Source: Pseudoalteromonas sp. T1lg88 (lineage in GTDB: Bacteria > Pseudomonadota > Gammaproteobacteria > Enterobacterales > Alteromonadaceae). From it: DNA of 64,000 nt. Numbering within the stretch: position 1 is the first letter of the stretch; every line of letters begins with the position of its first letter. The stretch spans positions 186,001-250,000 of the forward strand of contig NZ_PQCF01000032.1 in assembly GCF_002964765.1 (NCBI RefSeq). Direction: 5' to 3'. The notes under the pieces were generated by a model, which was not told the DNA's origin, did not search any database, and saw nothing but the letters and a program-made list of their open reading frames with translations. A program made the position numbers and the translations under genes. Positions 27,469 to 37,833 of this stretch are shown here, in pieces.

Positions 27469-27883
27469 TCTCTGGTTGGGGAGCTTTAGATGGGTTGTCG
27501 GCCTTACTACTTCCCAAGTAGAAACAAATTTAGAAACTATGTAGTGAGCTTGCTTTTTCGTGTAAAGGCCTTGTTAATTCAGGCTCTAACGGTTCTCGAA
27601 GGTTGCTTATTAATTACTAGGGCACTATAATAGTCGCCATAAATGAAGTTGGTACATAGTGACCCTTCAGGCAGCAGATTTATAAAGAGGTAGAGATATT
27701 CGCTCTACTTGCTTTATGTGATGTCGCGCATTCTTTGCAATGCGCGTTTTGCGTTTAGCGGAAGTGATTTTGCTAAGTCGTCGCAGCGGTTTTATCGTAC
27801 GGATATAGCCCGCGCCAAGCTAGGCCCTAGGCCGCACAGAAAATCAGGAAGTGTTTACTTTTTGAGTAAATATTTCCAGTGTG
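27469..27883. other. Intergenic stretch upstream of the rimP leader
   Basis: No convincing gene is seen. An in-frame extension of the rimP frame starts at 27709, but it is not supported because the family start is at 27967. The stretch probably holds the nusA-operon promoter; no clear -35/-10 pair can be fixed. Confidence 0.4.
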
Positions 27884-27947
27884 ACGCCCCGCTTGGTTCG
27901 GGGCGTTATTGTATCTGTATTGAAAATGGGGCATTAGCCCTTTTTTT
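27884..27947 (+). terminator. Tandem hairpins in the rimP-nusA-infB leader (attenuator-like)
   Basis: The first hairpin pairs ACGCCCCG (27884-27891) with CGGGGCGT (27899-27906). The second pairs GGGC with GCCC (27929-27940) and runs into seven T bases (27941-27947), a complete intrinsic terminator ending 20 bases before the rimP start. In Escherichia coli the same operon has leader terminators and NusA-linked feedback; the same role here is an inference. Confidence 0.65.
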
Positions 27948-27966
27948 GTTTCTATGGAGAAGTTTC

Positions 27967-28422
27967 GTGACAAAGCTCGAACAAACATTAACCGAGATGT
28001 TAACTCCGGCGGTCGAAGCATTAGGCTTTGAGCTCCTGGGACTTGAGTTTACTCAAGCTGGTCGTCATTCCACCTTGCGTGTGTATATTGATCACCCAGA
28101 CGGTATTACGGTAGATAACTGTGCGGATGTCAGTCGTCAAGTTAGCGCGATCCTCGACGTAGAAGATCCCATTACCAATGAATATGATTTGGAAGTGTCT
28201 TCACCTGGAGTCGATCGTCCACTGTTCAAACCAGAACATTATCAAAATGCAGTGGGTGAGGAAGTCAGGTTGAGAACTAAGCTTCCGCAAGATGGTCGCC
28301 GTAATTTCAAGGGCGATTTAGTAGCAGTTAACGGTGATATGATCACAATTAATGTTGATAACCAAGAGCACATGCTCATGATAAGCAACATTGAGCGTGC
28401 GAACATCATCGCCAAATTTTAA
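27967..28422 (+). CDS. rimP: Ribosome maturation factor RimP
   Basis: The 151-residue protein aids 30S subunit assembly. Family features are the start [24 protein letters not shown] helix, the SPGVDRPL motif and the C-terminal SH3-like barrel. I choose GTG at 27967, behind GGAGA, giving the usual length of about 150; the open frame extends further upstream without family similarity. It is the first gene of rimP-nusA-infB-rbfA-truB. Confidence 0.93.
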   Translation: MTKLEQTLTEMLTPAVEALGFELLGLEFTQAGRHSTLRVYIDHPDGITVDNCADVSRQVSAILDVEDPITNEYDLEVSSPGVDRPLFKPEHYQNAVGEEVRLRTKLPQDGRRNFKGDLVAVNGDMITINVDNQEHMLMISNIERANIIAKF

Positions 28423-28460
28423 TTTCAGTGCGAAGAAATAGGGCAAGCGAGGCAATACCT

Positions 28461-29960
28461 ATGGCAAAAGAAATACTGTTGGTGGCGGAAGCCGTTTCCA
28501 ATGAAAAAGCGGTCCCCAAAGAGAAAATTTTTGAAGCATTAGAGTTCGCACTAGCGACCGCAACAAAGAAAAAACATGATGGCGACATCGAAGTGCGTGT
28601 ATCTATCGACCGTAAAACCGGCGAATACGACACTTTCCGTCGCTGGCAAATCGTTGAAGCGCTTGAAGATGGCAGCTTAGAAAACCCGTACCGCGAAATC
28701 ACTCTTGAAGCGGCGCAGGTTGAAGAGCCAGAAAAGCAGCTTGGCGATTACGTTGAAGAACAAATTGAGTCAATCAAGTTTGACCGTATCACCACGCAAA
28801 TGGCCAAGCAGGTTATCGTACAAAAAGTACGTGAAGCCGAGCGTGCCCTTGTGGTTGAAGCTTATAAAGACCAAGAAGGTGAGCTAGTAACAGGTGTGGT
28901 TAAAAAAGCCAGCCGCGAAGCCATTATTCTTGATTTAGGCAACAACGCCGAAGCCGTTATCTATCGTGATGACATGCTACCGCGCGAAAACTTCCGCCCA
29001 GGCGACCGTGTTCGTGGTCTGCTTTATGCGGTACGTCCAGAAGCCCGTGGCGCGCAGTTATTTGTAACTCGTTCTAAGCCGGAAATGCTAATGGAGCTAT
29101 TCCGCATCGAGGTGCCGGAAATTGGCGAAGAGATGATCGAGCTACGTGCGGCCGCTCGTGACCCAGGTTCACGTGCAAAGATTGCTGTTAAATCAAATGA
29201 CAAGCGTATCGACCCTGTTGGTGCCTGCGTGGGTATGCGTGGTGCACGTGTGCAAGCGGTATCCGGTGAATTGGGCGGTGAGCGTGTTGATATCGTGCTT
29301 TACGATGACAACCCAGCGCAATTCGTTATCAACGCCATGGCGCCGGCAGAAGTTGCTTCTATCGTTATGGACGAAGACTCACGTTCAATGGATATCGCCG
29401 TTGAAGCGGATAACCTGGCACAAGCCATCGGTCGTAACGGCCAAAACGTGCGTTTAGCAAGCCAACTTACAGGTTGGGAGCTAAACGTAATGACGGTTGC
29501 AGACATGCAGGAAAAGAACCAGGCTGAGTCAGACAAGCTGATCACCCTGTTCACCGAAGGTTTGGACATCGATGACGATTTCGCCGAGCTACTTATCGGT
29601 GAAGGCTTCTCAACGCTAGAAGAAGTAGCTTATGTACCAACCAGCGAATTCTTGGAAATCGATGGTCTGGACGAGGACACAGTTGAAGAGCTGCGTAATC
29701 GTGCCAAAGACGCGTTGACCACCAAAGCATTGAAAGACGAAGAAAGCCTAGAAGGCGCAGAGCCGGCTGAAGACCTATTAAACCTGGATGGCCTAGATCG
29801 TCACCTTGCCTTTGTTATGGCGAGCAAGGGCGTAGTAACGCTTGAAGATCTAGCCGAGCAGGGCATCGACGAACTAGTAGAAATTACTGAGCTTTCTGAG
29901 CAGGAAGCGGGCGACCTAATTATGGCTGCACGTAATATTTGCTGGTTCGGTGACGAGTAA
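28461..29960 (+). CDS. nusA: Transcription termination/antitermination factor NusA
   Basis: The 499-residue factor binds RNA polymerase and RNA in pausing, termination and antitermination. Order: N-terminal polymerase-binding domain (about 1-125), S1 (about 130-200), KH1 and KH2 (about 205-345, with GMRGARVQA and [10 protein letters not shown]), and two C-terminal acidic repeats (AR1 and AR2, from about 365). The start ATG at 28461 gives [16 protein letters not shown] as in the family; GAGG lies upstream. It is co-transcribed with rimP and infB. Confidence 0.95.
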   Translation: MAKEILLVAEAVSNEKAVPKEKIFEALEFALATATKKKHDGDIEVRVSIDRKTGEYDTFRRWQIVEALEDGSLENPYREITLEAAQVEEPEKQLGDYVEEQIESIKFDRITTQMAKQVIVQKVREAERALVVEAYKDQEGELVTGVVKKASREAIILDLGNNAEAVIYRDDMLPRENFRPGDRVRGLLYAVRPEARGAQLFVTRSKPEMLMELFRIEVPEIGEEMIELRAAARDPGSRAKIAVKSNDKRIDPVGACVGMRGARVQAVSGELGGERVDIVLYDDNPAQFVINAMAPAEVASIVMDEDSRSMDIAVEADNLAQAIGRNGQNVRLASQLTGWELNVMTVADMQEKNQAESDKLITLFTEGLDIDDDFAELLIGEGFSTLEEVAYVPTSEFLEIDGLDEDTVEELRNRAKDALTTKALKDEESLEGAEPAEDLLNLDGLDRHLAFVMASKGVVTLEDLAEQGIDELVEITELSEQEAGDLIMAARNICWFGDE

Positions 29961-29985
29961 TTTATTAACGGAGGTAACAAAGAAT

Positions 29986-32664
29986 ATGGCAGAAGTAAGT
30001 GTAACAAAACTGGCCGAGGACATTGGTACAACTGTTGATAAATTGCTACAGCAATTGGACAGCGCGGGCATTAAAAAGCAAGCGGGTGACCAGGTAAACG
30101 AGTCGGAAAAAGAGCAACTGCTTGATCACTTGTCTAAGCAGCACGGTGGCGCTGGTGCCTCAGGCCCAGAGCGTATGACTTTGCAACGCAAGAAGAAAAG
30201 CACCCTAAGCGTAACCGGTTCAACCGGTAAGGCCAAGGCTGTGCAGGTCGAAGTGCGTAAAAAGCGTACCTATGTGAAGAAAAGTGCCCTAGAAGAGCAG
30301 CAAGAACAAGCGCGTCTGGAAGCACAAGAGCAGGAGCGTCTTGAAGCCGAAGCACAGGCTAAATTAGAAGCGGAGCGTAAGGCTAAAGAAGAAGCCGAGC
30401 GTAAAGCGAACGAAGAGGCAGAGCGCAAGGCCAAAGAAGAAGCCGAACGTAAAGCCAAAGAAGAAGCGAAGCGTAAAGCCGAAGCACAGCGCAAAGAAAG
30501 TAAAGGTTCTGCAAAGGATGAGGCGCAAACTCAGAAAGAACGTGATGAAGCAGAGCGCTTACAGAAAGAAGCAGAAGAGGCAGCATTGAAGAAAGCCGAA
30601 GAAGAAGCACAACGTCAAGCAGAAGAAGCTCGTCGCCTAGCCGAAGAAAACGAAGCGCGTTGGAAGAAAGAGGAAGAGGAACGTAAACGTCGTGAAGAAA
30701 CGGCGGATCACCACCTAACTACTTCTACCTATGCACGTGAAGCGGAAGACGAGTCAGATGCACGCGAAGAGAAAAGCGCGCGTCGTAAAAAGAAAAAGCC
30801 TAAGGGCAAAGAAACTGCCGAAGCACCACTAAAAATGGGCAAGGGTAAAAAAGGTAAGCTTAAAGCGCCTACTTCTTTACAGCATGGTTTCCAAAAGCCA
30901 GTTGCCGATAAGAAGCAAGAAGTACGTATCGGTGAAACCATCACGGTTGCCGAGCTTGCTTCACGTATGGCGGTAAAGGGTGCCGAAGTCGTTAAGACCA
31001 TGATGAAAATGGGCGACATGGTAACCATTAACCAGGTTATCGACCAGGAAACTGCACAGCTAGTTGCAGAAGAAATGGGTCACAAGGTTGTGGTAGTTCG
31101 TGAAAACGAACTGGAAGAGAAAGTACTAAGCGACCGCAGCGAAGGCGGTAAAGCTGAATCTCGTGCACCGGTAGTAACCGTAATGGGTCACGTTGACCAC
31201 GGTAAAACATCGACTCTGGACTACATCCGTAAAGCTAAAGTTGCTTCGGGCGAGGCCGGTGGCATTACCCAGCACATTGGTGCATACCATGTTGATACTG
31301 ACAACGGCATGATCACCTTCCTTGATACTCCGGGACACGCGGCATTTACCTCAATGCGTGCTCGTGGTGCGAAGGCGACGGATATCGTAATCCTGGTTGT
31401 TGCTGCGGACGATGGCGTAATGCCACAGACCAAAGAAGCGGTACAGCACGCTAAAGCGGCTGAAGTACCTCTGATTGTTGCCGTGAACAAGATGGATAAA
31501 GAAGGCGCCGATCCAGATCGCGTTAAGAACGAACTAGCTCAGCTAGACGTTATCCCAGAAGACTGGGGCGGTGAGACGCAGTTCGTACACATCTCGGCTA
31601 AAACCGGCCAGGGCGTTGACGAGCTACTTGAAGCCGTACTAATGCAATCGGAAATCCTTGAGCTAACCGCTGTTTCTGAAGGCATGGCCTCAGGTGTGGT
31701 AATCGAATCTCGCCTTGATAAAGGCCGTGGTCCGGTAGCTACTGTACTGGTACAAGAAGGTACGCTAAAGCAAGGTGATATCGTTCTTTGTGGTCTTGAG
31801 TATGGCCGTGTTCGTGCAATGCGCGATGAAAACGGTGAAGAAATCAAAGAAGCAGGCCCTTCAATCCCGGTAGAGATCTTAGGTCTTTCTGGTGTACCTG
31901 CAGCTGGTGACGAAGCAACGGTTGTTCGCGATGAGCGTAAGGCCCGTGAAGTTGCTCTATACCGTCAAGGTAAGTTCCGTGAAGTGAAGCTGGCGCGTCA
32001 GCAAAAAGCTAAGCTTGAGAACATGTTCACCAACATGACCGAAGGCGATATCTCAGAAGTGAATATCGTACTGAAAGCGGACGTACAAGGTTCTGTTGAA
32101 GCCATCTCTGATTCACTTGTGAAGCTTTCTACTGACGAAGTGAAAGTGAAGATCGTAGGTAGTGGTGTAGGTGGTATCACCGAAACTGACGCATCACTTG
32201 CGGCTGCTTCTAACGCCATCATGGTTGGTTTCAACGTTCGTGCCGACGCTTCAGCGCGTAAGGTTATCGAAGCTGAAAACCTAGACCTGCGTTACTACAG
32301 CGTAATCTACGACCTGATCGAAGAAGTGAAGCAGGCCATGACTGGTATGCTTGCTCCTGAGTTCAAACAAGAGATCATCGGTCTTGCCGAAGTACGTGAC
32401 GTGTTTAAGTCACCTAAGATCGGTGCGGTTGCAGGCTGTATGGTTACCGAAGGTGTGGTCAAGCGTTCTAACCCAATCCGTGTACTTCGTGAAAACGTGG
32501 TTATCTACGAAGGTGAACTTGAATCACTACGTCGCTTTAAAGACGACGTACAAGAAGTTCGCAACGGTATGGAATGTGGTATCGGCGTTAAGAACTATAA
32601 TGACGTTAAGGTCGGTGACCAAATCGAGGTATTTGAAATCGTTGAAGTACAACGTTCTCTATAA
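29986..32664 (+). CDS. infB: Translation initiation factor IF-2
   Basis: The 892-residue GTPase brings initiator tRNA to the 30S subunit. It has an N-terminal IF2-N domain, a charged helical linker of about 100 residues made of [17 protein letters not shown] repeats (about 120-260), the second IF2-N-like part, the G domain with GHVDHGKTS (near 401), DTPGHAAF and NKMDK, and domains II-IV. The linker is longer in repeats than in some relatives but of normal type. ATG at 29986 follows GGAGGT. Alternative internal starts may give shorter IF2 forms, as in Escherichia coli; this was not resolved. Confidence 0.95.
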   Translation: MAEVSVTKLAEDIGTTVDKLLQQLDSAGIKKQAGDQVNESEKEQLLDHLSKQHGGAGASGPERMTLQRKKKSTLSVTGSTGKAKAVQVEVRKKRTYVKKSALEEQQEQARLEAQEQERLEAEAQAKLEAERKAKEEAERKANEEAERKAKEEAERKAKEEAKRKAEAQRKESKGSAKDEAQTQKERDEAERLQKEAEEAALKKAEEEAQRQAEEARRLAEENEARWKKEEEERKRREETADHHLTTSTYAREAEDESDAREEKSARRKKKKPKGKETAEAPLKMGKGKKGKLKAPTSLQHGFQKPVADKKQEVRIGETITVAELASRMAVKGAEVVKTMMKMGDMVTINQVIDQETAQLVAEEMGHKVVVVRENELEEKVLSDRSEGGKAESRAPVVTVMGHVDHGKTSTLDYIRKAKVASGEAGGITQHIGAYHVDTDNGMITFLDTPGHAAFTSMRARGAKATDIVILVVAADDGVMPQTKEAVQHAKAAEVPLIVAVNKMDKEGADPDRVKNELAQLDVIPEDWGGETQFVHISAKTGQGVDELLEAVLMQSEILELTAVSEGMASGVVIESRLDKGRGPVATVLVQEGTLKQGDIVLCGLEYGRVRAMRDENGEEIKEAGPSIPVEILGLSGVPAAGDEATVVRDERKAREVALYRQGKFREVKLARQQKAKLENMFTNMTEGDISEVNIVLKADVQGSVEAISDSLVKLSTDEVKVKIVGSGVGGITETDASLAAASNAIMVGFNVRADASARKVIEAENLDLRYYSVIYDLIEEVKQAMTGMLAPEFKQEIIGLAEVRDVFKSPKIGAVAGCMVTEGVVKRSNPIRVLRENVVIYEGELESLRRFKDDVQEVRNGMECGIGVKNYNDVKVGDQIEVFEIVEVQRSL

Positions 32665-32686
32665 CCTTGATCATTAAGTAAATTTG

Positions 32687-32708
32687 ATGGGGGCCCTTGT
32701 GCCCCCAT
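32687..32708 (+). terminator. Hairpin between infB and rbfA
   Basis: ATGGGGGC pairs with GCCCCCAT around a 6-base loop, 23 bases after the infB stop. Only a short T run follows, so it may be a partial terminator or an mRNA 3'-end stabiliser within the operon. Confidence 0.6.
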
Positions 32709-32773
32709 TTGTGATTGTGTAATACCTGCCGTGCTCTGTGCGCGTGCCGGTATCCTAAATATAAGTGGTGAAA

Positions 32774-33163
32774 ATGAGAGAATTTTCTCGCACAGAGCGC
32801 GTAGCGCAACAGATCCAAAAAGAAATTGCGGTGATCATCCAACGGGAAATTAAAGACCCGCGTTTAGGCATGGTAACCGTGTCTGCGGTGGAAGTATCGC
32901 GCGATTTATCTTACGCGAAAATTTTTGTGACCGTGTTCAACCAAGAAGACGAAAGCAAGACCAAGCAAAGCATGCGTATTCTCAATGATGCCAGTGGCTA
33001 CATTCGCTCGCTGCTGGGCAAGCGTATTCGTGCCCGCATCGTCCCTGAGCTACGTTTTGTTATCGATACTTCATTACTTGAAGGTATGCGTATTTCTAAC
33101 CTAGTTGAGTCGGTGATGCGCGAAGATAAGCAAAAGCGCGGTAGCAGCGACGAGGAAGAATAA
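32774..33163 (+). CDS. rbfA: Ribosome-binding factor A
   Basis: The 129-residue KH-like protein is needed for 16S rRNA maturation and cold adaptation. The sequence [20 protein letters not shown] and the later [11 protein letters not shown] and [15 protein letters not shown] match the family. I choose ATG at 32774; an in-frame GTG at 32765 is possible but has no better ribosome site. truB starts 5 bases after its stop. Confidence 0.93.
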   Translation: MREFSRTERVAQQIQKEIAVIIQREIKDPRLGMVTVSAVEVSRDLSYAKIFVTVFNQEDESKTKQSMRILNDASGYIRSLLGKRIRARIVPELRFVIDTSLLEGMRISNLVESVMREDKQKRGSSDEEE

Positions 33164-33168
33164 GCAGC

Positions 33169-34110
33169 ATGGCCAGACGTACAAAAGGCCGTCCGGTCGA
33201 TGGCGTATTGTTACTGCATAAGCCCCAAGGCATTTCCAGTAACCGCGCTCTGCAGCAGGCGAAAGGCATTTACTTTGCGCAGAAGGCGGGGCACACAGGC
33301 GCCCTTGATCCCTTAGCCACAGGCATGTTGCCTATTTGTTTTGGCGAAGCGACCAAGTTCAGTCAGTTCCTGCTCGATACCGACAAAACCTACGTGGTGC
33401 GCGCCAAGTTGGGTGAGCGTACAACCACCTCGGATGCCGATGGTGAGGTTGTCGAAACCCGTGCTGTGAATGTTACCAAGGCGCAAATCGAGCAGCATGT
33501 TGCTGGTTTTATCGGTGAGTCAGATCAGTATCCGTCTATGTATTCGGCGCTCAAGTATCAAGGTCAGCCTTTATACAAGTATGCCCGCGAAGGCATAGAA
33601 GTGCCGCGCAAGTGTCGCCGTATTAACGTTTACAGCCTGACTCTGGATGAGTTCGATGAACAGGCCAATGAAATTCAGATGACCGCCCATGTGTCCAAAG
33701 GCACCTATATTCGTACCATAGTGGACGATTTAGGTGAGTTATTGGGCTGTGGCGCGCATGTGATCATGCTTCACCGCTCCAAGGTAGGTCATTACCCTGC
33801 CGAGAAAATGGTGACTCTGGACGAACTTCAAGCCCTGCTTGATGAAGCTAAAAGCCAGGATAAGGCACCGAGCGAAGTATTAGATACGCTGTTACTGCCC
33901 ATGGACACGGCGGTGCAAGATTTGCCCAGCGTTGAGATTGACGAGCAGCAGGCCATTGCCTTTGCCCATGGTCAAACCGTGGTCATCGGCGAGGTACCAG
34001 AAGAGGTATGCGCCGTACGTTGTGGCGAGCGTTTCCTTGGTGTGGGTGAGCGCAATCAGCACGGTCATCTCAAAGCCAAGCGTGCCGTGGCCATCACAAA
34101 TAACTTGTAG
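33169..34110 (+). CDS. truB: tRNA pseudouridine(55) synthase
   Basis: The 313-residue enzyme makes pseudouridine 55 in the T loop of tRNA. The catalytic Asp47 lies in [12 protein letters not shown]; the RLGxx-type and KGTYIRT motifs ([12 protein letters not shown]) are present, and the PUA-like C-terminal domain follows. It follows rbfA by 5 bases. A 97-base gap leads to rpsO. Confidence 0.95.
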   Translation: MARRTKGRPVDGVLLLHKPQGISSNRALQQAKGIYFAQKAGHTGALDPLATGMLPICFGEATKFSQFLLDTDKTYVVRAKLGERTTTSDADGEVVETRAVNVTKAQIEQHVAGFIGESDQYPSMYSALKYQGQPLYKYAREGIEVPRKCRRINVYSLTLDEFDEQANEIQMTAHVSKGTYIRTIVDDLGELLGCGAHVIMLHRSKVGHYPAEKMVTLDELQALLDEAKSQDKAPSEVLDTLLLPMDTAVQDLPSVEIDEQQAIAFAHGQTVVIGEVPEEVCAVRCGERFLGVGERNQHGHLKAKRAVAITNNL

Positions 34111-34207
34111 TTATTGGCCAGCTTGATAAAATAGCGCGCTCAATTGGTGGGGCTGGATTAGTGATCGGCTCTTACCGTATATAAACACTCACTTTTTGGA
34201 GTAAATT

Positions 34208-34477
34208 ATGTCACTAAGCAACCAAGAAAAAGCAGATATCATTGCTAAATTTGCACGCGCTGAAGGCGACACTGGTTCACCTGAAGTACAAGTTGCACTT
34301 CTAACTGCAGATATCAACAAGCTTCAAGGTCACTTTGCAAGCCACAAGCAAGACAACCACTCACGTCGTGGTCTTCTTCGCAAAGTAAGCCAGCGCCGTA
34401 ACCTGCTTAACTACCTTAAAGGTAAGAGCATCGAGCGTTACACTGCGCTAATTAAAGAACTTGGCCTACGTCGCTAA
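34208..34477 (+). CDS. rpsO: 30S ribosomal protein S15
   Basis: The 89-residue protein binds the central domain of 16S rRNA early in 30S assembly. It matches the family in full ([26 protein letters not shown], ending LGLRR). ATG at 34208 follows TTGGAG. S15 can repress its own mRNA through a leader fold; a leader fold was not clearly resolved here. A strong terminator follows, before pnp. Confidence 0.97.
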   Translation: MSLSNQEKADIIAKFARAEGDTGSPEVQVALLTADINKLQGHFASHKQDNHSRRGLLRKVSQRRNLLNYLKGKSIERYTALIKELGLRR

Positions 34478-34495
34478 TTCTTTGATACCAGTTTG

Positions 34496-34524
34496 AAAAA
34501 AGGGGCCTAATCGCCCCTTTTTTT
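34496..34524 (+). terminator. Terminator after rpsO
   Basis: AAAAAAGGGGC pairs with GCCCCTTTTTT, ending in a run of seven T bases, 19 bases after the rpsO stop. Confidence 0.92.
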
Positions 34525-34583
34525 GTGCGTCTTTGACGAGTATACTTAGCGCTGTCTAAGTTTCGCAATACAGCAAACTAGAT

Positions 34584-34658
34584 GGCACCATATTGCCAAT
34601 TGTAGTAAATAAAGGCATTCACACGAGTGTGGTTATTTACTGTAATTGGTGAGGTGCT
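34584..34658 (+). promoter_or_regulatory. Long hairpin in the pnp leader (RNase III-type processing site)
   Basis: The arms pair as GCACC/GGTGC, CCAATT/AATTGG and AGTAAATAA/TTATTTACT, closing on CACAC/GTGTG, over a 75-base span. In Escherichia coli the pnp leader has a similar long stem that RNase III cuts, after which PNPase represses its own mRNA. The same mechanism here is inferred from position and shape. Confidence 0.65.
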
Positions 34659-34738
34659 TAAGAAAACCCTCTTAACCTGATTTAAGGGCTGGTAATTCGG
34701 CTTTTGAGTAGGTTATATGCAACTTAAGGAATGATTAA

Positions 34739-36868
34739 GTGCAAGCAATTATTAAAGAATTTCAGTACGGACAACACACTGTAACTCTAGAAACCGGCGC
34801 TATTGCCCGTCAGGCAGACGGTGCGGTACTAGCAAGCATCGGCGATACTTCGGTACTTGTAACCGTAGTAGGTCGTCGTGAAGCAAACCCAGGTCAGGAT
34901 TTCTTCCCTCTAACCGTTAACTACCAAGAAAAAATGTATGCGGCTGGCCGTATCCCAGGTGGTTTCTTAAAGCGTGAAGGTCGTCCTAACGACGGCGAAA
35001 CGCTTATCGCGCGTCTAATCGACCGTCCAATTCGTCCACTTTTCCCTAAAGGCTTCGTAAACGAAGTTCAGGTAATCGCGACAGTAGTTTCAGTAAACCC
35101 TGAAATCCAGCCTGATATCGTTGCCCTAATTGGTACTTCTGCGGCCCTAGCGCTTTCTGGTATTCCATTTAACGGTCCTATCGGTGCATCACGCGTAGGT
35201 TACATCGATGGTCAGTACGTATTGAACCCATCACTAACCGAGCTTAAAACAAGCAAGCTAGACCTAGTTGTTGCTGGTACAGATAACGCCGTACTTATGG
35301 TTGAATCAGAAGCTGAAACGCTTCCTGAAGACGTAATGCTTGGCGCCGTTGTTTACGGTCATGAGCAATCACAAGCCATCATCAATGCTATCAACGAGTT
35401 CAAAGCCGAAGCGGGTAAAGCAGCTTGGGATTGGACTGCGCCAGCAAAAGATGAAACCCTAGCGGGTAAGGTTGCTGCTATCGCCGAAGAGAAAATCGGT
35501 GAAGCGTACCGCATTACCGACAAGGTAGCGCGTAAAGACGCTCTTAGCGCAGCGAAAGCAGAAGTGATCGAAAAACTAAGCGCTGAGCTTGGCGAAGACG
35601 AAAGCCTGGACGAGCAAGAAGTATCAGGCGAGTTCGGTTCACTTGAGAAGAAAATCGTTCGTGGTCGCATCATCGCTGGTGAACAGCGTATCGATGGTCG
35701 TTCACCTGAAATGGTTCGCGCCCTTGACGTGAAAACTGGCGTACTAGCCCGTACTCACGGTAGTGCTATCTTCACCCGTGGTGAAACTCAGGCGCTAGTA
35801 ACGGCAACACTAGGTACAGAGCGTGATTCTCAGATGATCGACGACCTAACAGGTACTTCTACTAACCGTTTCATGTTGCACTACAACTTCCCTCCGTTCT
35901 GTGTGGGTGAAACTGGCTTTGTTGGTTCGCCTAAGCGTCGTGAAATCGGTCACGGTAACCTGGCTAAGCGCGGTATTGCTGCGGTACTTCCTACACTTGA
36001 AGAGTTCCCGTACTCAATCCGTGTGGTATCTGAAATCACTGAGTCTAACGGTTCTTCATCAATGGCGTCTGTATGTGGTACATCACTTGCGCTAATGAAC
36101 GCCGGTGTTCCTACTAAGGCATCTGTTGCTGGTATCGCCATGGGTCTAGTGAAGGAAGGCGATAACTTCGTTGTTCTTTCTGACATCTTGGGTGACGAAG
36201 ATCACCTAGGCGATATGGATTTTAAAGTAGCCGGTACCGCTGCAGGTGTTACCGCACTACAAATGGATATCAAGATCGAAGGTATCACTAAAGAAATCAT
36301 GCAGATCGCTCTTAACCAAGCACAAGCAGCTCGTCTACACATCCTAAGTGTGATGGATGAAGCCATCTCTGCGCCTGCGGCTGAGCTTTCTGATTACGCG
36401 CCGCGTATCTATGTAGTGAACATCCCACCTAAGAAGATTGCCGACGTTATCGGTAAAGGTGGCGCTACTATCCGTGCGCTTACCGAAGAAACTGGTACTA
36501 CCATTGAAATTGAAGACGACGGTACAGTTAAGATTGCAGCCACTGACGGTGAGAGCGCGCGCGCTGCCATCGCTCGCGTTGAGCAACTAACAGCTGAGCT
36601 GGAAGTAGGTACCATCTACGAAGGTAAAGTAGTACGTATCGTTGATTTCGGTGCTTTCGTTAACGTTCTACCTGGTAAAGACGGCCTGGTACACATCTCA
36701 CAGATCAGTGATGAGCGTGTAAACAATGTTGCCGACCACCTAAGCCTAGGTCAGGAAGTGAAGGTTAAGGTACTAGAAGTTGATCGCCAGGGCCGTGTAC
36801 GCCTAAGCATCAAAGAGGCGCAAGACCAGAGCGCGCCAGCAGCGGAAGCGGTAAAAGACGCCGAATAA
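34739..36868 (+). CDS. pnp: Polyribonucleotide nucleotidyltransferase (PNPase)
   Basis: The 709-residue enzyme degrades RNA 3' to 5' using phosphate, as a trimer and in the RNA degradosome. It has two RNase PH domains (about 1-225 and 310-540, with the phosphate-binding [10 protein letters not shown]), KH (about 552-612, [19 protein letters not shown]) and S1 (about 620-690). The start is GTG at 34739, with AAGGA nearby; the ATG at 34732 is out of frame. nlpI follows, as in Escherichia coli. Confidence 0.96.
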   Translation: MQAIIKEFQYGQHTVTLETGAIARQADGAVLASIGDTSVLVTVVGRREANPGQDFFPLTVNYQEKMYAAGRIPGGFLKREGRPNDGETLIARLIDRPIRPLFPKGFVNEVQVIATVVSVNPEIQPDIVALIGTSAALALSGIPFNGPIGASRVGYIDGQYVLNPSLTELKTSKLDLVVAGTDNAVLMVESEAETLPEDVMLGAVVYGHEQSQAIINAINEFKAEAGKAAWDWTAPAKDETLAGKVAAIAEEKIGEAYRITDKVARKDALSAAKAEVIEKLSAELGEDESLDEQEVSGEFGSLEKKIVRGRIIAGEQRIDGRSPEMVRALDVKTGVLARTHGSAIFTRGETQALVTATLGTERDSQMIDDLTGTSTNRFMLHYNFPPFCVGETGFVGSPKRREIGHGNLAKRGIAAVLPTLEEFPYSIRVVSEITESNGSSSMASVCGTSLALMNAGVPTKASVAGIAMGLVKEGDNFVVLSDILGDEDHLGDMDFKVAGTAAGVTALQMDIKIEGITKEIMQIALNQAQAARLHILSVMDEAISAPAAELSDYAPRIYVVNIPPKKIADVIGKGGATIRALTEETGTTIEIEDDGTVKIAATDGESARAAIARVEQLTAELEVGTIYEGKVVRIVDFGAFVNVLPGKDGLVHISQISDERVNNVADHLSLGQEVKVKVLEVDRQGRVRLSIKEAQDQSAPAAEAVKDAE

Positions 36869-36884
36869 GCGATAAAAGCATAGT

Positions 36885-36911
36885 AAAAGGGGCTGTTTAG
36901 GCCCCTTTTTT
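36885..36911 (+). terminator. Terminator after pnp
   Basis: AAAAGGGGC pairs with GCCCCTTTT around a short loop, ending in a run of T bases, 16 bases after the pnp stop. Confidence 0.9.
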
Positions 36912-36954
36912 ATGGTTTAATGAAAATCCATGCACGGATTATAGGTATAGGACT

Positions 36955-37833
36955 TTGAGAAAAACATTATCGCTTACGGTAGCCGGCGTTATCACGCTAC
37001 TCTTAACCGGTTGCCAATCCGTACCAGATAGTCCCCAATATGTTGTTACCGTACCTTTTGCCGCACCTCTGCCGAGCGATTACCGCAGCGAAGTGGCGGT
37101 AGCCCGTTATAGTGAGCTGATAGAGCAGGCCGATCTGCCCAGTGATCAGCAAGCCTTACTTTATTATGATCGCGGTAAGCTATTCGACAGCCTAGGGTTA
37201 AGTACCCTGGCGCGCATCGATTTTAGCCGTGCGGTTAACCTTAAGCCGGACCTGGCCGAGGTGTATAACTTCCTTGGTATTCATCACACCCTGATGCAGC
37301 AATACGGCAAGGCCTATGAAATGTTCGATTCAGTGCTGGAGCTTAACAGCGAGCATGAATACGCCTATCTCAACCGTGGCATTGCCTTGTATTACGGAGA
37401 ACGCCCGGGATTAGCCAGCGATGATTTGCAGGCCTTTTTGCGCTTTGCCCCAGATGACCCGTATCGGGTGCTTTGGGTTTATTTGGCGGAGCGTGACGAA
37501 GACCCACTTAAAGCCAAAGCCAACTTAAGAGATATGGCACAAGCTTTGGACCCGCAAAACTGGGCCTATCAACTGGTGGCCTTTTATCAGGGTAAAATCA
37601 CCGAAAAGGCACTGTTAGGAACCTTGGCAGAGGGTGTGGAATCACATCAGGAATATGCCGAGCGCTTGTGTGAAGCCTATTTTTATATCGCTAAAAGCCA
37701 TCAGGCCAAGGGCGAAAATACCCTGGCCAGCGACTACTTTAAACTGGCGCTTTCGACCAATGTATACGAGTTTGTCGAATATAAATATGCACGCCTTGAG
37801 CTGGACATAATGGCAGGCGAGGGTGCGCACTAG
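36955..37833 (+). CDS. nlpI: Lipoprotein NlpI, TPR protein
   Basis: The 292-residue lipoprotein has a signal peptide with lipobox LTGC (near residue 20) and at least three tetratricopeptide repeats (for example ALLYYDRGKLFDSLGLSTLA and AEVYNFLGIHHTLMQQYGKA). NlpI in Escherichia coli is an adaptor that brings the protease Prc to the murein hydrolase MepS. The start is TTG at 36955; its position after pnp agrees with the family. Its last 11 bases overlap a secreted metallopeptidase gene in another frame. Confidence 0.92.
   Translation: MRKTLSLTVAGVITLLLTGCQSVPDSPQYVVTVPFAAPLPSDYRSEVAVARYSELIEQADLPSDQQALLYYDRGKLFDSLGLSTLARIDFSRAVNLKPDLAEVYNFLGIHHTLMQQYGKAYEMFDSVLELNSEHEYAYLNRGIALYYGERPGLASDDLQAFLRFAPDDPYRVLWVYLAERDEDPLKAKANLRDMAQALDPQNWAYQLVAFYQGKITEKALLGTLAEGVESHQEYAERLCEAYFYIAKSHQAKGENTLASDYFKLALSTNVYEFVEYKYARLELDIMAGEGAH

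Noticed and set aside
27600..27960. tRNA-fMet gene before rimP
   Set aside because: No cloverleaf could be folded in this stretch, so the Escherichia coli arrangement is not present.
30360..30500. Tandem-repeat element in infB
   Set aside because: The AERKAKEE repeats are the normal charged linker of IF-2, not a mobile or regulatory repeat.
29300..32234. Many antisense open frames in nusA and infB
   Set aside because: They mirror the strong codon bias and charged repeats of highly expressed genes and match no protein family.
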